Assembly: GCF_007995085.1 (NCBI RefSeq)
Contig: NZ_VOQS01000003.1
Span: 124,001-188,000, forward strand
Reading direction: 5' to 3'
Source: Paraburkholderia azotifigens
Lineage (GTDB): Bacteria; Pseudomonadota; Gammaproteobacteria; Burkholderiales; Burkholderiaceae
DNA length: 64,000 nucleotides
In this document: in pieces, positions 37,681 to 46,790 of the stretch
Layout: each line of letters starts with the position of its first letter
Numbering within the stretch: the stretch's first letter is position 1
The notes under the pieces: model-generated
The model's database searches: none
Told to the model about the DNA's origin: nothing
The model's input: only the letters and a program-made list of their open reading frames with translations
Position numbers and translations under genes: made by a program

Positions 37681-38766
37681 TCAGCGCTCGATCCACTCGG
37701 TCCACAACACCATCAGCACCGTCATCAGCGCCGGCCCGATGAACAGGCCGAGCAGGCCGAACGTCTCCGCGCCGCCCAGAATCCCGAACAGCACGAGCAG
37801 GAAAGGCAGCCTCGCGGAACTGCCGATCAGCACGGGCCGCACGAAATGCTCGGCGACGAACGCGACGACAAAACCGAACACGACCAGACCGATGGCGGGA
37901 ATCAGCGCGCCCTGCTCGACGAAGATCCACAGCGCCGCGCCGCAGAACACGACGGGCGCGCAAAACGGCAGCATGGCCGCAACCGCCGTCACCAGACCGA
38001 GCAACGCCGCATGCGGGACGCCCGTCAGCATGTAGGCGAGCAGCAGCAGCGCACCCTCGCCGATCCCGACGACCACCAGCCCCGACACGGTGCCCCGCAC
38101 GGCCGCCGCCATCCGCTCGGCCAGATGCATGCCGTCATAGCCGAACGCGCGCCGCACGCCCTTCATCAGCTCGCACGACAGCTTCGGCCCCGCCTGAAAG
38201 ATCACGAACAGCGTGACGAGCATGAAGGCGAACAGCATCAGCGCGTGCGCGGCACGCGCGCCGAAATGCCGGCCGAAGGTGACGACAGCCCCGCCGTGCA
38301 GGCCCTTCATCGCGGGCGAATCGCGCAAAGGCTGGCTCAGGTTGTCCTGCCACCAGCTCACGATCTGCGTCGCGCCAAACGGCAAATGCTGCACGAACTC
38401 CGGCACGGGAATGCCGTTCTCCTGCACGCCCCGCGACCATTCGATCAGGTCATGCGCCTCGGATGCCGCCTGCGCGATGCCGATCCCGACGGGCAGCAGG
38501 AACAGCAAACCGATCGCGATGGTCAGCACCGTCGCGATCAACGTCGAGCGCCCCTTGAAGACCTTGTGCTCCTCGATCCGGTGAAACGCCGGCCATAGCG
38601 CAATCGCGATCACGCAAGCCCACGCGATGGCGGGCACGAAATCACGAATGACCCACAGCGCCAGCGCGACCATCACGGCATACAGGGTGGCCGACGCGAT
38701 TCGCTGCATCTTGCGGCGATTCGGCATGTCGGCTTCGGATGGAACGTCGGGCGGGCGCTGGTTCAT
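37681..38766 (-). CDS. AI-2E/PerM-family membrane transporter (YdiK-like)
   Basis: A 361-residue inner-membrane protein with about eight hydrophobic spans. Family segments include IALWPAFHRIEEH after the first two spans and the C-terminal LPFLLVLFGILGGAETFGLL-GLFIGPALMTVL block typical of AI-2E family transporters. Proposed roles in the family range from autoinducer export to ion transport; none is assignable here. It has no clear link to the polymer or carnitine genes. ATG 38766 is the only reasonable start. Confidence 0.88.
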   Translation of the reverse strand: MNQRPPDVPSEADMPNRRKMQRIASATLYAVMVALALWVIRDFVPAIAWACVIAIALWPAFHRIEEHKVFKGRSTLIATVLTIAIGLLFLLPVGIGIAQAASEAHDLIEWSRGVQENGIPVPEFVQHLPFGATQIVSWWQDNLSQPLRDSPAMKGLHGGAVVTFGRHFGARAAHALMLFAFMLVTLFVIFQAGPKLSCELMKGVRRAFGYDGMHLAERMAAAVRGTVSGLVVVGIGEGALLLLAYMLTGVPHAALLGLVTAVAAMLPFCAPVVFCGAALWIFVEQGALIPAIGLVVFGFVVAFVAEHFVRPVLIGSSARLPFLLVLFGILGGAETFGLLGLFIGPALMTVLMVLWTEWIER

Positions 38767-39144
38767 GTGACCTCGTGAACTGGATTCGACGCGCGTTCAG
38801 CAAGCACGCATCGCTATGATGATGCAGACGGGAGCCGTCCGCAGATACGAGCACGCGGGATGCCGCGCCCCGCCTCTCCCGCTGCCAGGCCGCCCATCTT
38901 ATCGGATGCGGCGCACGCCCGGATGCCCCCGCCATCGATCCCGCCCTTTTCAGCCGTTCATACAACAGTTCGTTGCATATTTGCGTGCAATCGGTTCGAC
39001 GGCCCGCAAATCCGCTTTTTACCGTTCGTGTACACGCCGGCCATCTCATTATTGCGGAATCGGGAACAGTGTTTCTACGCGGGCACAATGGCTCTCCCGC
39101 GCGCGCGGGACTAAATTCGGCACACCACAACTACGGAGCCGACC
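38767..39144. other. Divergent intergenic region upstream of the PerM-like and DUF3331 genes
   Basis: 378 bp with no gene. A short dyad TTGCA-N8-TGCAA lies at 38973-38990. Nothing else was recognised. Confidence 0.4.
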
Positions 39145-39432
39145 ATGACGACCTTGGACTGTTTACCGTTGATCGGCGCCAACGGCTTGCGCATCGAGAT
39201 TCTCGAGCACTCGGACACGACGCTGGTGATCCGCTGGGTCGAACCCGGCCGCTGCCATTATGGCGAGCAGCGCTGGCGCCGCCGCTCGGCGCATACGTCG
39301 GGCACGTGCGCCGTCTCCCGCCGCAAGATCCGTCGCGGCGATGCCGTCTTCAAGCCGGCCGAACGCCCCGCCCCCGCGAACGCGTCGGCGATGATCGCCG
39401 CCGAAGTGCTCGAACACGCGCTCGCCGCATAA
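39145..39432 (+). CDS. DUF3331 domain protein
   Basis: A 95-residue, arginine-rich protein. The core LVIRWVEPGRCHYGEQRWRR followed by GTCAVSRRKIRRGDAVFKP is the conserved DUF3331 block common in Burkholderia and relatives. Two cysteines (one in GRCHYG, one in GTCAVS) may bind metal. The function is unknown. It sits between a divergent membrane protein gene and a convergent esterase gene and has no visible operon partner. Confidence 0.85.
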   Translation: MTTLDCLPLIGANGLRIEILEHSDTTLVIRWVEPGRCHYGEQRWRRRSAHTSGTCAVSRRKIRRGDAVFKPAERPAPANASAMIAAEVLEHALAA

Positions 39433-39479
39433 CCGGCGTTTCCGGCAACAATCGACATTCGACGCAACAGGTCGGGCAC

Positions 39480-40427
39480 TCAACCGGCCGCGTGCCGGAC
39501 CAGAAAGCGGCACACTTCGCGATGCATCCACTGCACGCCCGGACTCGTCGCCAGCGCGCGCCACGATCCGTGAACGAGACCCATGCCGACAGGCGCGTCG
39601 GCACGCCCGCCCGCAGCGGCGATGCGTTCGGCGAAAACGCGGGCATCGTCGCGCAATGGATCATGTTCGACGCCGATGGCGAGCGTCGGCGGCAATCCAT
39701 CATAACGTGACGCTTCGAGCGGCACGGTCCACGGATAATCGGCGCGTCCGCCCCAATACAGCGCACCGTAGCGCCGCACATCAGCAAGCGTGAGCATGGG
39801 CGCATCGGCCTCGGTGTCGCGCGCGGGCAATTGCGGCTCGACGCCCAGCATCGGATAGACCAGTGCAATTCCGTCCACGCCGGACACGCCCTCGTCGCGC
39901 AAACGCAGCGCGACACTCGCGGCGAGCGTGCCGCCCGCGCTGTCGCCTGCCAGTTGCAACGAGCGCGGCAGCGGACCGAACGGCAAACGGCCATCGAGCG
40001 CAGCGCGCGTCACGGCGAGACAATCTTCGTGCGCAGCGGGCGCGGCATGTTCGGGCGCCAGCCGATAATCGACGGCCACGACGCACAGTCCCGTATCCGC
40101 GGCAATACGCGCGGTGATCAGCTCGTGACTCGCGAGCGATCCGACGGCGAAACCTCCGCCATGAAAATACAGCACAGTGCCCGACGCGCTCGCGCGGTCG
40201 CTCGGCGGATACAGCCGCAACATGAACGAATGCCCGCCCGTGGGCGACGCGAACAACGCGTCCTGACTCGTCACGCCATCGGGCAACGGCGTCGTAAATG
40301 CGGCCGCCAGGCGCTCGTACATCGCGCGCTGTTCGGCGAGTGTCGATGCAGCGCGATCGGCGGGATAAAGGCTCTTCGTGCGTTCGACGAATGCGACGAT
40401 CTCGGGTTCGAGCATGGCGCGCTCCAT
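39480..40427 (-). CDS. HSL-family alpha/beta-hydrolase; candidate short-chain acylcarnitine hydrolase (HocS-like)
   Basis: 315 residues. The oxyanion motif HGGG is at about 89-92, the nucleophile in GDSAGG (about S163), and the acid and base are likely in EHDPLRDD and LVHGSW. This is the hormone-sensitive-lipase group. It is the last gene of the run caiX-cdhC-cdhA-cdhB-esterase. In Pseudomonas aeruginosa the same position (PA5384) holds HocS, an L-specific short-chain acylcarnitine hydrolase that frees carnitine for the upstream genes. The family call is direct; the acylcarnitine role rests on conserved gene order. It follows cdhB by 39 bp and is probably co-transcribed. Confidence 0.9.
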   Translation of the reverse strand: MERAMLEPEIVAFVERTKSLYPADRAASTLAEQRAMYERLAAAFTTPLPDGVTSQDALFASPTGGHSFMLRLYPPSDRASASGTVLYFHGGGFAVGSLASHELITARIAADTGLCVVAVDYRLAPEHAAPAAHEDCLAVTRAALDGRLPFGPLPRSLQLAGDSAGGTLAASVALRLRDEGVSGVDGIALVYPMLGVEPQLPARDTEADAPMLTLADVRRYGALYWGGRADYPWTVPLEASRYDGLPPTLAIGVEHDPLRDDARVFAERIAAAGGRADAPVGMGLVHGSWRALATSPGVQWMHREVCRFLVRHAAG

Positions 40428-40466
40428 TTATCTGTCGTTCTATTGTGCACGCGAATGCGCGCGCAC

Positions 40467-40958
40467 TTATTTGCGCGTCTGGCCCGGCAATCCGATCACA
40501 CGTCCGGCATACATTGCGGCAGGCAGCGCCGCCTGAGCACCGACCAGCGCATGCACGCGCGCCTCGACATCGGCGTCGAATGCGGCGGAGCGCGGCCCGC
40601 TCGTATCGACATGCAGCAGCATCTGTTCGCCCGCCGCGACGGGCTCGTCGCCATCGCCGGCGAACATTTCGAGGTATAGATGCATGCGCTTCGCGTCGTG
40701 CGCCAGCACGCGCATCTCGACGCGCACCTTCGTACCTTCCTTGATTTCGTGCAGATAATTGATGTGCGCTTCGAGCGTATAGATCGAGCGGCCGCGTGCC
40801 TTGCGCACCGCATCGTCGAGTCCGATCTGATCGATCAGCGCATCGGTGGCGAAGCTGAAGATCAACATATAGAACGCGTCGCGCAGATGGCCGTTGTAGT
40901 CGACCCACTCGGCGCGCACGACGTCGTGATACGCAGGCAATTCCGCGTGTCGCGGCAT
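40467..40958 (-). CDS. cdhB: Betainyl-CoA thioesterase (hotdog fold) of carnitine catabolism
   Basis: A 163-residue 4-hydroxybenzoyl-CoA-thioesterase-like hotdog protein. It begins AYHDVVRAEWVDYNGHLRDAFYM, with the catalytic-region aspartate and the YNGH segment typical of the family, and continues YTLEAHINYLHEIKEGTKV. With cdhA and cdhC adjacent, it is the thioesterase that hydrolyses betainyl-CoA to glycine betaine and CoA, the last carnitine-specific step. It lies 87 bp downstream of cdhA on the same strand. In some bacteria CdhA and CdhB are fused; here they are separate. Confidence 0.92.
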   Translation of the reverse strand: MPRHAELPAYHDVVRAEWVDYNGHLRDAFYMLIFSFATDALIDQIGLDDAVRKARGRSIYTLEAHINYLHEIKEGTKVRVEMRVLAHDAKRMHLYLEMFAGDGDEPVAAGEQMLLHVDTSGPRSAAFDADVEARVHALVGAQAALPAAMYAGRVIGLPGQTRK

Positions 40959-41045
40959 GGCGAATGTCTCCGTCGCTTTGAATTGAATTCTGGCGTGCGC
41001 GGAACATCTTTATCGACGCCCCGCACGCGCAGATGATACGCGACC

Positions 41046-42011
41046 TTATTCGTCGGCCCGCAAGCCATGACGTGCTTTCGTTTCCGCTATCGCGGACAGC
41101 ACGTTCGTGATGCACTCGTCGCGGTAGCGTTCGAGTTGCTTGATCGAACGCGGCCCGACCTGCCCGGCCGTTCCGTCCACCACGCGATCGATCAGCTGAT
41201 CCGTCAGCTTCGGCGCGACGAGCTTCGTCCACGGCAGTTCGAGCGCGGGCCCGAACTGCTGCATGAAGTGGCGCATGCCCGCGTCGCCGCCGGCGAGCGT
41301 GTACGTGAGGAACGTCCCCATGAACGACCAGCGGATGCCCGCACCGAAGCGGATCGCATCGTCGATCTCGCCCGTCGTCGCGACGCCTTCATCGACGAGA
41401 TGCAGCGCTTCGCGCCACAACGCTTCGAGCAGACGGTCGGCGATAAAGCCGGGCACTTCCTTGCGCACATGCAGCGGCCGCATGCCGAGCGTGCGATAGA
41501 TGTGCATCGCGGCGTCCAGCGTCGACGGCGCGGTCCGCTCGCCGCCCACCACTTCGACAAGAGGCAGCAGATACACAGGGTTGAACGGATGCCCGACGAC
41601 GCAGCGCTCGGGATGCAACGCACGTGCATAGAAATCTGTCGGCAGCAGGCCTGAAGTCGATGAAGCAATGATCGCATCGGGCTTCGCTGCACGGCTGATC
41701 TGATCGTGCAGCGCGAGCTTCAGTTCTTCGCGCTCGGGCGCACTTTCCTGAATGAAGTCCGCTTGCGCAACGCACGCCTCGATCGTCTTCACGAAACGCA
41801 AGCGCTCCTGCGATGCGCCCTCGGCAAGTCCCACGCGTTCGAGCGCGGGCCACGCATTGGCGACATTGTCGCGCAACTGCTTCTCTGCGCCGGGCGCAGG
41901 ATCCCACGCGATCACGTCGAGCCCGTGCGCGAGCGCGCGCGCCACCCAGCCGCTGCCGATCACGCCTACGCCAATTGCCGCAAATGTCTTGATGCCGGTA
42001 ATCACTGCCAT
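41046..42011 (-). CDS. cdhA: L-carnitine 3-dehydrogenase
   Basis: 321 residues, the length of known carnitine dehydrogenases, belonging to the 3-hydroxyacyl-CoA dehydrogenase superfamily. The NAD-binding loop GVGVIGSGW is followed by the [17 protein letters not shown] segment, the serine site [11 protein letters not shown] and [15 protein letters not shown]. It oxidises L-carnitine to 3-dehydrocarnitine with NAD+. The start is ATG 42011, with GAGGA before it; the frame open upstream of that is not supported. It lies between cdhC and cdhB in the expected order. Confidence 0.95.
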   Translation of the reverse strand: MAVITGIKTFAAIGVGVIGSGWVARALAHGLDVIAWDPAPGAEKQLRDNVANAWPALERVGLAEGASQERLRFVKTIEACVAQADFIQESAPEREELKLALHDQISRAAKPDAIIASSTSGLLPTDFYARALHPERCVVGHPFNPVYLLPLVEVVGGERTAPSTLDAAMHIYRTLGMRPLHVRKEVPGFIADRLLEALWREALHLVDEGVATTGEIDDAIRFGAGIRWSFMGTFLTYTLAGGDAGMRHFMQQFGPALELPWTKLVAPKLTDQLIDRVVDGTAGQVGPRSIKQLERYRDECITNVLSAIAETKARHGLRADE

Positions 42012-42052
42012 TGCCGATGATCCTCTGGAATTGTTCAAAGCCGCTCGATGAG

Positions 42053-42982
42053 TCACGCAAACTGCTCGGCTGCACGCTTCTCGAGCAGCCGTTCGCCGCG
42101 CGCGGGCAGACCGAGTTTCTTACGGCCTTCGGCAGGCGTCAGCGCGCGGCCGCCGAGCCGCTCGATGATCTCGACGGCACGCGTGACCAGCGATCCATTG
42201 CTCGCAGGCACGCCCCGGTCGAGCCAGATGTTGTCTTCGAGACCGACGCGCACATGACCGCCGAGCAGCATCGCCTGCGCGACCATCGGCATCTGCATGC
42301 GGCCGATGCCGAAGCCTGCCCAGTGTGCGCCGGCGGGCATGTTGTCGACCATGGCTTTCATCGTCGCCGTATCGGCGGGTGCGCCCCAGGGAATGCCGAG
42401 GCAAATCTGAAATAGAGGAGGCGCATCGAGCAGTCCTTCTTTGAGCAACTGTTTGGCGAACCACAGATGCCCCGTGTCGAAAATCTCCAGCTCCGGCTTG
42501 ACGCCGAGCTCCTGAATCCGCTTTGCGCCTGCGCGCAATTGCGCGGGCGTCGACACATAGATGTAGTCGCCGTCGCCGAAATTGAGCGTGCCGCAATCGA
42601 GCGTGCAAATCTCCGGCAGCAGCTCTTCGACGTGCGCGAGCCGCGTCAAGCCGCCGACCAGATCGGTATTCGCGCCGAAGCGCATCGGATCTTCACCTGG
42701 GCCGATCTCCAGATCGCCGCCCATCCCTGCCGTCAGATTGATGATGACGTCGGTATCGGCGGAGCGAATGCGGTCGACGACTTCGCGATACAGATTCGGA
42801 TCGCGGCTGCCACGGCCCGTCTTCGGATCGCGCACATGGCAATGCGCGACGGTCGCGCCGGCTTTCGCGGCTTCGATCGCTGCATCGGCGATCTGCTTCG
42901 GCGTGACGGGAATGGCGGGATGCTTGCCGACGGTGTCCCCTGCACCCGTGACAGCGCAGGTCACGATCACTTCATGGTTCAT
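42053..42982 (-). CDS. cdhC: 3-dehydrocarnitine cleavage enzyme (BKACE family)
   Basis: A 309-residue beta-keto-acid cleavage enzyme. It starts [20 protein letters not shown], with the metal-binding [11 protein letters not shown] near residue 45 and the later [15 protein letters not shown] block. It condenses 3-dehydrocarnitine with acetyl-CoA to give betainyl-CoA and acetoacetate. The start ATG 42982 has GAGGAA upstream; the longer frame to 43039 is rejected. It lies 87 bp downstream of caiX, giving the operon order caiX-cdhC-cdhA-cdhB-esterase. Confidence 0.95.
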   Translation of the reverse strand: MNHEVIVTCAVTGAGDTVGKHPAIPVTPKQIADAAIEAAKAGATVAHCHVRDPKTGRGSRDPNLYREVVDRIRSADTDVIINLTAGMGGDLEIGPGEDPMRFGANTDLVGGLTRLAHVEELLPEICTLDCGTLNFGDGDYIYVSTPAQLRAGAKRIQELGVKPELEIFDTGHLWFAKQLLKEGLLDAPPLFQICLGIPWGAPADTATMKAMVDNMPAGAHWAGFGIGRMQMPMVAQAMLLGGHVRVGLEDNIWLDRGVPASNGSLVTRAVEIIERLGGRALTPAEGRKKLGLPARGERLLEKRAAEQFA

Positions 42983-43069
42983 GCGTGCAATTCCTCGTGC
43001 AATGTCTGATAACAGTTGGATCCGAAGAGCCGCAATCAAAAAGTACTCTTCGTATTCGAATGCCTGACT

Positions 43070-44020
43070 TCAAAGACCAAGATACGCCTTCACTGCGGGC
43101 AATCCATCCTTGCCGTCATACGTCTTAACGCCCGCGAGCCATTCGTCGAGTACTTGCGGGTTCTTTTTCAAATAGGCCTTGGCGGCTTCGGCGGGTTTCT
43201 CCTTGTTCATCACCGACTGCATCACCACGTTCTCGAGCTGCGTCGTAAAGCGCAGATTGCTCACGAGCTTTCCGGCATTCGGGCAACGCGCCAGAAAGTC
43301 TGGCGACGTCAGCGTATAGACGCGCGCCTCGCCGTCGTTCGGACCGAATACGCCTTCGCTTCCGCTCAGGTACTTCATGTCGATCTGAATGTTCATCGGA
43401 TGCGGCTGCCAGCCGAGAAAGACAACCCATTTCTTCTCGCGCACCGCACGTTCCACCGTCACGAGCATGCCCGCTTCGCTCGATTCGATCAGCTTGAATC
43501 CGCCGAGTCCGAACTGATTCGTCGCGATCATCTTCTGGATGGCGGCATTCGCGCTGCTGCCCGGCTCGATTCCATAGATCTTCCCGTCGAGTTCCGCGCG
43601 ATGCTTCGCGATATCGGAAAAGGTCTTCAGGCCCGCGTCGTATTCATAGCTCGGCACGGCAAAGGTCGCTTTCGCGCCCGTCAGATTGGGCGGCTGCAAC
43701 ACGTTGATCGATTTCGCATCGACGAACGGCGCAATCGCCTTTTCCTGCACGGGCCACCAGTAGCCGAGCGACACATCCAGCTGCTTGCTCTTCAATCCGG
43801 CAAACGAAATCGGCACGGACGCCACCGTCGTCACGGGCTGATAACCCAAGCCTTCGAATACCGTCGACGCGAGCGCCGTCGTCGACGTGATGTCGGTCCA
43901 GCCGATATCCGCGAAATGCACGGCGCGGCAACTCGGCGGATCCTGCGCGAGCGCAGGCAACGACACCGCCGCCAGAAGGCCGGCGAGACATGCGGAAACA
44001 GCCTGATTGATCCACTTCAT
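43070..44020 (-). CDS. caiX: Carnitine-binding periplasmic protein of an ABC transporter
   Basis: 316 residues with a signal peptide (MKWINQAVSACLAGLLAAVS, cleaved near ALAQ). It is an OpuAC-type solute-binding protein with the quaternary-amine family segments FADIGWTDITSTTALAS, GIEPGSSANAAIQKM and FLGWQPHPMNIQ, whose aromatic residues form the ammonium-binding cage. It heads the carnitine operon and is divergent from cdhR. No permease or ATPase is nearby. In Pseudomonas CaiX serves the shared CbcWV transporter core, so the same arrangement is likely here. Start ATG 44020 has AAGGGG upstream. Confidence 0.92.
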   Translation of the reverse strand: MKWINQAVSACLAGLLAAVSLPALAQDPPSCRAVHFADIGWTDITSTTALASTVFEGLGYQPVTTVASVPISFAGLKSKQLDVSLGYWWPVQEKAIAPFVDAKSINVLQPPNLTGAKATFAVPSYEYDAGLKTFSDIAKHRAELDGKIYGIEPGSSANAAIQKMIATNQFGLGGFKLIESSEAGMLVTVERAVREKKWVVFLGWQPHPMNIQIDMKYLSGSEGVFGPNDGEARVYTLTSPDFLARCPNAGKLVSNLRFTTQLENVVMQSVMNKEKPAEAAKAYLKKNPQVLDEWLAGVKTYDGKDGLPAVKAYLGL

Positions 44021-44113
44021 GACGATCCCCTTCGAACAGCTCGTAGTGTTCTTGAACGCCCGCAAGACGGGCGGCGAGTGAGACGACCTGACAACGACGC
44101 GATGTGCATTAAA

Positions 44114-44146
44114 GGTACAAATCCATATTCCGGCAAAATCGACCGG
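44114..44146 (-). promoter_or_regulatory. Conserved upstream box of caiX (candidate CdhR site)
   Basis: The box GTACAAATCCAT (44115-44126 as read on the plus strand), followed by a TTCCGG and a TCGACC element, lies about 95 bp upstream of the caiX start. The same 12-mer, and about 24 of 32 positions overall, recur at 46633-46665 upstream of the porin gene in the same orientation. It lies in the 319-bp divergent region between caiX and cdhR. Assignment to CdhR is inference. Confidence 0.55.
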
Positions 44147-44339
44147 TAGCGACCCGTTCTTGCTTGCGCGCGACCATGAGGGAAAACCAGCATGCAACGC
44201 CATGGCAATGCGTGTCGCGCGATTTGTGCGCCGCGCCATGCGCAACGCTTATTTTTGGCGGCTTGCATGCATTGCACGGAGCTTGCTACGCTCGCCGGAT
44301 TCGACGAATCCGGTCAACTTCACTCCCGACAAACGAGCG

Positions 44340-45332
44340 ATGCCCGAAGACATTTCGTTCCTGCTGCTGCCGGGCTTTTCGGCCCTCGGCTTCATGTCGG
44401 CCATCGAGCCTTTGCGCGTCGCGAACCGCTTTCGCGAGGATCTGTACCGCTGGCACATACTGAGTGTGGACGGCGCGCCCGTCGCCGCGAGCAATGGTAT
44501 TTCGCTGAACGCCGAAGCGGCATTCGGCGATGTTCATCACGCGCAAACGGTCTTCGTCGTGGCGGGCTTCGAACCGCTCGCGTGCTATAGCCGGGCGCTC
44601 GGCGACTGGCTCAAGCGTCTGGATCGCGCACACGCGACTCTCGGCGGCATCGATACGGGCGCGTTCATTCTGGCGGAAGCGGGACTGGTACGCGCGACGG
44701 ACAGCGTGACCTTGCATTGGGAAGCGCTCTCTGCATTTCGTGAGCATTTCCCTTCTTTGCAGGCCAGCGAAGAACTGTTCGAACTCGGCGATCGGCGCAT
44801 TACGTGCGCGGGCGGAACAGCATCGATCGACATGATGCTCGACCTGATTTCGCGCAATCACGGCGCGGCACTCGCTTCGTCTATTTCAGAGCAATTTGTC
44901 GTGAGCCGCATCCGGCAGCGTTCCGATCATCAGCGCATGGAAATCGCCGCGCGTTACGGCGTGCATAACCGCAAGCTGATTCAGGTGATCGGCGTGATGG
45001 AACAGAACATGGAAGAGCCGCTTGCGCCAGCCGATCTGGCGCAAGAGATAGGCGTCACGCGCAGACAGCTCGAACGATTGTTCTGCTCATCCTTGAAAGA
45101 CACGCCGACGCATTTTTATCTGCAATTGCGGCTCGATCGTGCGCGCGAGCTTTTGCGGCAAACGGACATGTCGATTACAGCAATCTGCGTCGCCTGTGGA
45201 TTCGAGTCGCCATCGCATTTCTCGCGGACGTATCGCGCGCGCTTCGGCATGAGTCCGCGCAGCGACCGCAGCCCGCTGCATCATGGTGCCGGCGGCAGAG
45301 CGCATTCGACCCGGGAGGCGGCTGCCCCCTAA
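44340..45332 (+). CDS. cdhR: GlxA-family AraC-type regulator of carnitine catabolism
   Basis: 330 residues: an N-terminal DJ-1/PfpI-like sensor domain (ISFLLLPGFSALGFMSAIEP, then GGIDTGAFILAEAGLV) and a C-terminal AraC double helix-turn-helix (LAQEIGVTRRQLERLF, then SITAICVACGFESPSHFSRT). It is divergent from caiX, the position of the carnitine-responsive activator CdhR in Pseudomonas. It would activate the caiX-cdh operon in the presence of carnitine. The start ATG 44340 begins MPEDISFLLLPG, the usual N-terminus; the longer open frame upstream is rejected. Related GbdR is of the same family, so the name rests mainly on position. Confidence 0.88.
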   Translation: MPEDISFLLLPGFSALGFMSAIEPLRVANRFREDLYRWHILSVDGAPVAASNGISLNAEAAFGDVHHAQTVFVVAGFEPLACYSRALGDWLKRLDRAHATLGGIDTGAFILAEAGLVRATDSVTLHWEALSAFREHFPSLQASEELFELGDRRITCAGGTASIDMMLDLISRNHGAALASSISEQFVVSRIRQRSDHQRMEIAARYGVHNRKLIQVIGVMEQNMEEPLAPADLAQEIGVTRRQLERLFCSSLKDTPTHFYLQLRLDRARELLRQTDMSITAICVACGFESPSHFSRTYRARFGMSPRSDRSPLHHGAGGRAHSTREAAAP

Positions 45333-45342
45333 GCGGCATGGC

Positions 45343-45384
45343 TTTTGGTCTGCCTTACCCCTTGCAGGCAAGGCAGACCGGCAA
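45343..45384. terminator. Hairpin between convergent cdhR and porin genes
   Basis: A perfect 10-bp stem, GGTCTGCCTT at 45347-45356 and AAGGCAGACC at 45370-45379, with a 13-base loop. TTTT lies outside the left arm and AAAA outside the right. It lies between two converging stops, as expected of a bidirectional terminator, although no T run follows the stem directly on either strand. Confidence 0.5.
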
Positions 45385-45401
45385 AAGTACTTAAAATCAG
45401 A

Positions 45402-46544
45402 TCAGAACGAATGCCGCATGCCGATGCGCACATCTGCTTGCGTCGTCGTGGTGGACGGCGTGAAGCTATAACCGATCACCGCATCCACGCCGCTCGACGC
45501 CTTCAGATAGTCGCCTGAGATATAGACATCCGTCCGCTTGGAGAGCAGGTAATGCGCGCCGAGCGAGCCCTGATTCCAGTGGTGCCCTTCGAAGTTCGTG
45601 TACTGGTAGCCGCCGATCACGCTGAACGCCGGCGTCACCTGCCAGCTCGCGCCGCCTTCGCCGACCTTCATATGCGACGTGACGCCGAGGCCTTTGATCG
45701 TCGTATAGGTAAAGTTGCCCATCAACGTCACATCGCCGATTGCGTAGCTCGTGCCGATGCCGAACGTGCCCTGCTTGTCGACGGGGAATGGATTGCTCGA
45801 GAACAGATCGGTTCTCGCACCCGTCGCCGGATCGACGGTAACGGTCTGCTGGCCGAGGAACGTGTGCACGCCGAGCATCGCATACGGGTCGAATGCGTAG
45901 ATGCCGTGCGGGTTGTTCAATTGCGTATAAGCCGTACCGACCGTGAACGGCCCGTTCGCATAGTGCGCGCCGACGCTCCACGCGCTGTCCTGGTGGAAGT
46001 CGCCCGCGACATTGCCGAACGAATACATGCCGCCGAACATGAAGCCTGCAAATTCATTCGACAGGAATTTCACCGAATTGGGCAGACGGTCGCCATTGAA
46101 GCGGTCGAAGTCGCCCTGGTGAATCGCATAGCCGCTCGCCCATGCCGAGATGTTGTACAGGTACACCATCTCTTCCGTCATATCGAGCTGATTGCCGAAC
46201 GACAGCGTGCCCCACTGGTTCTTCAGTCCCACATATGCCTGACGTCCGAACAGCGCGCTGCCGAAGCCAAGCTGTCCATTGCCGAGGTGAAAGCCGCTTT
46301 CGAGCACGAACAACGCCTGCAATCCGCCGCCGAGATCTTCCGTGCCTTTGACGCCGAAGCGGTTGCCGTATGAAATGCCGTCGTCGAACTTCACGACATG
46401 TGATCCGCCCGTGTTATTGACCCAGGTAATGCCAGCGTCGACGATCCCATACAGCGTGACGCTGCTTTGCGCATGACTCGCGCTCGAAACTCCGGCGAGC
46501 GCGAGCGCTACGCCTGTCAGTGCTGCGGCATTCAGCTTTTTCAT
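45402..46544 (-). CDS. Gram-negative porin within the carnitine/choline cluster
   Basis: 380 residues from ATG 46544. Signal peptide MKKLNAAALTGVALALAGVS, cleaved near SHAQ, then SSVTLYGIVDAGITWV, the porin opening. GVKGTEDLGGGLQALFVLES is the family block and the chain ends RHSF, the terminal aromatic residue for outer-membrane assembly. It shares only general family features with the porin at 9697. Its promoter carries the same box as caiX, so it is probably induced with the carnitine genes and may let quaternary amines through the outer membrane (inference). Confidence 0.92.
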   Translation of the reverse strand: MKKLNAAALTGVALALAGVSSASHAQSSVTLYGIVDAGITWVNNTGGSHVVKFDDGISYGNRFGVKGTEDLGGGLQALFVLESGFHLGNGQLGFGSALFGRQAYVGLKNQWGTLSFGNQLDMTEEMVYLYNISAWASGYAIHQGDFDRFNGDRLPNSVKFLSNEFAGFMFGGMYSFGNVAGDFHQDSAWSVGAHYANGPFTVGTAYTQLNNPHGIYAFDPYAMLGVHTFLGQQTVTVDPATGARTDLFSSNPFPVDKQGTFGIGTSYAIGDVTLMGNFTYTTIKGLGVTSHMKVGEGGASWQVTPAFSVIGGYQYTNFEGHHWNQGSLGAHYLLSKRTDVYISGDYLKASSGVDAVIGYSFTPSTTTTQADVRIGMRHSF

Positions 46545-46632
46545 TGTATCGTTCTCTCTTGCCTGGCTATGAGGAGATAGGAATGCGATGCGCACTCCGC
46601 GGCGTGTGCGACTCGCACCACGATGAAGGCAC

Positions 46633-46665
46633 AGTACAAATCCATTTTTCGGTCGACTCGACCAG
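46633..46665 (-). promoter_or_regulatory. Conserved upstream box of the porin gene (match to caiX box)
   Basis: GTACAAATCCAT at 46634-46645, followed by TTTTTCGG and TCGACC, lies about 90 bp upstream of the porin start, in the same orientation and at almost the same distance as the box upstream of caiX. About 24 of 32 positions match. Confidence 0.55.
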
Positions 46666-46790
46666 ACACGACACACATTGGTCTGATAACGACACGTCCG
46701 GAAAATGAAATGCGCGTGTCACAATAGATAGAAAAGCGCGCGGCCTTTTTTTAGCACCGCGCGCCTTTTTTGAAGTACGGGCAATGACGC

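Noticed and set aside
38973..38990. TTGCA-N8-TGCAA dyad upstream of DUF3331
   Set aside because: Short arms and no second copy found; could occur by chance.
44160..44339. Extended start for cdhR
   Set aside because: The usual GlxA-family start is at 44340, and the extension would run through the caiX regulatory region.
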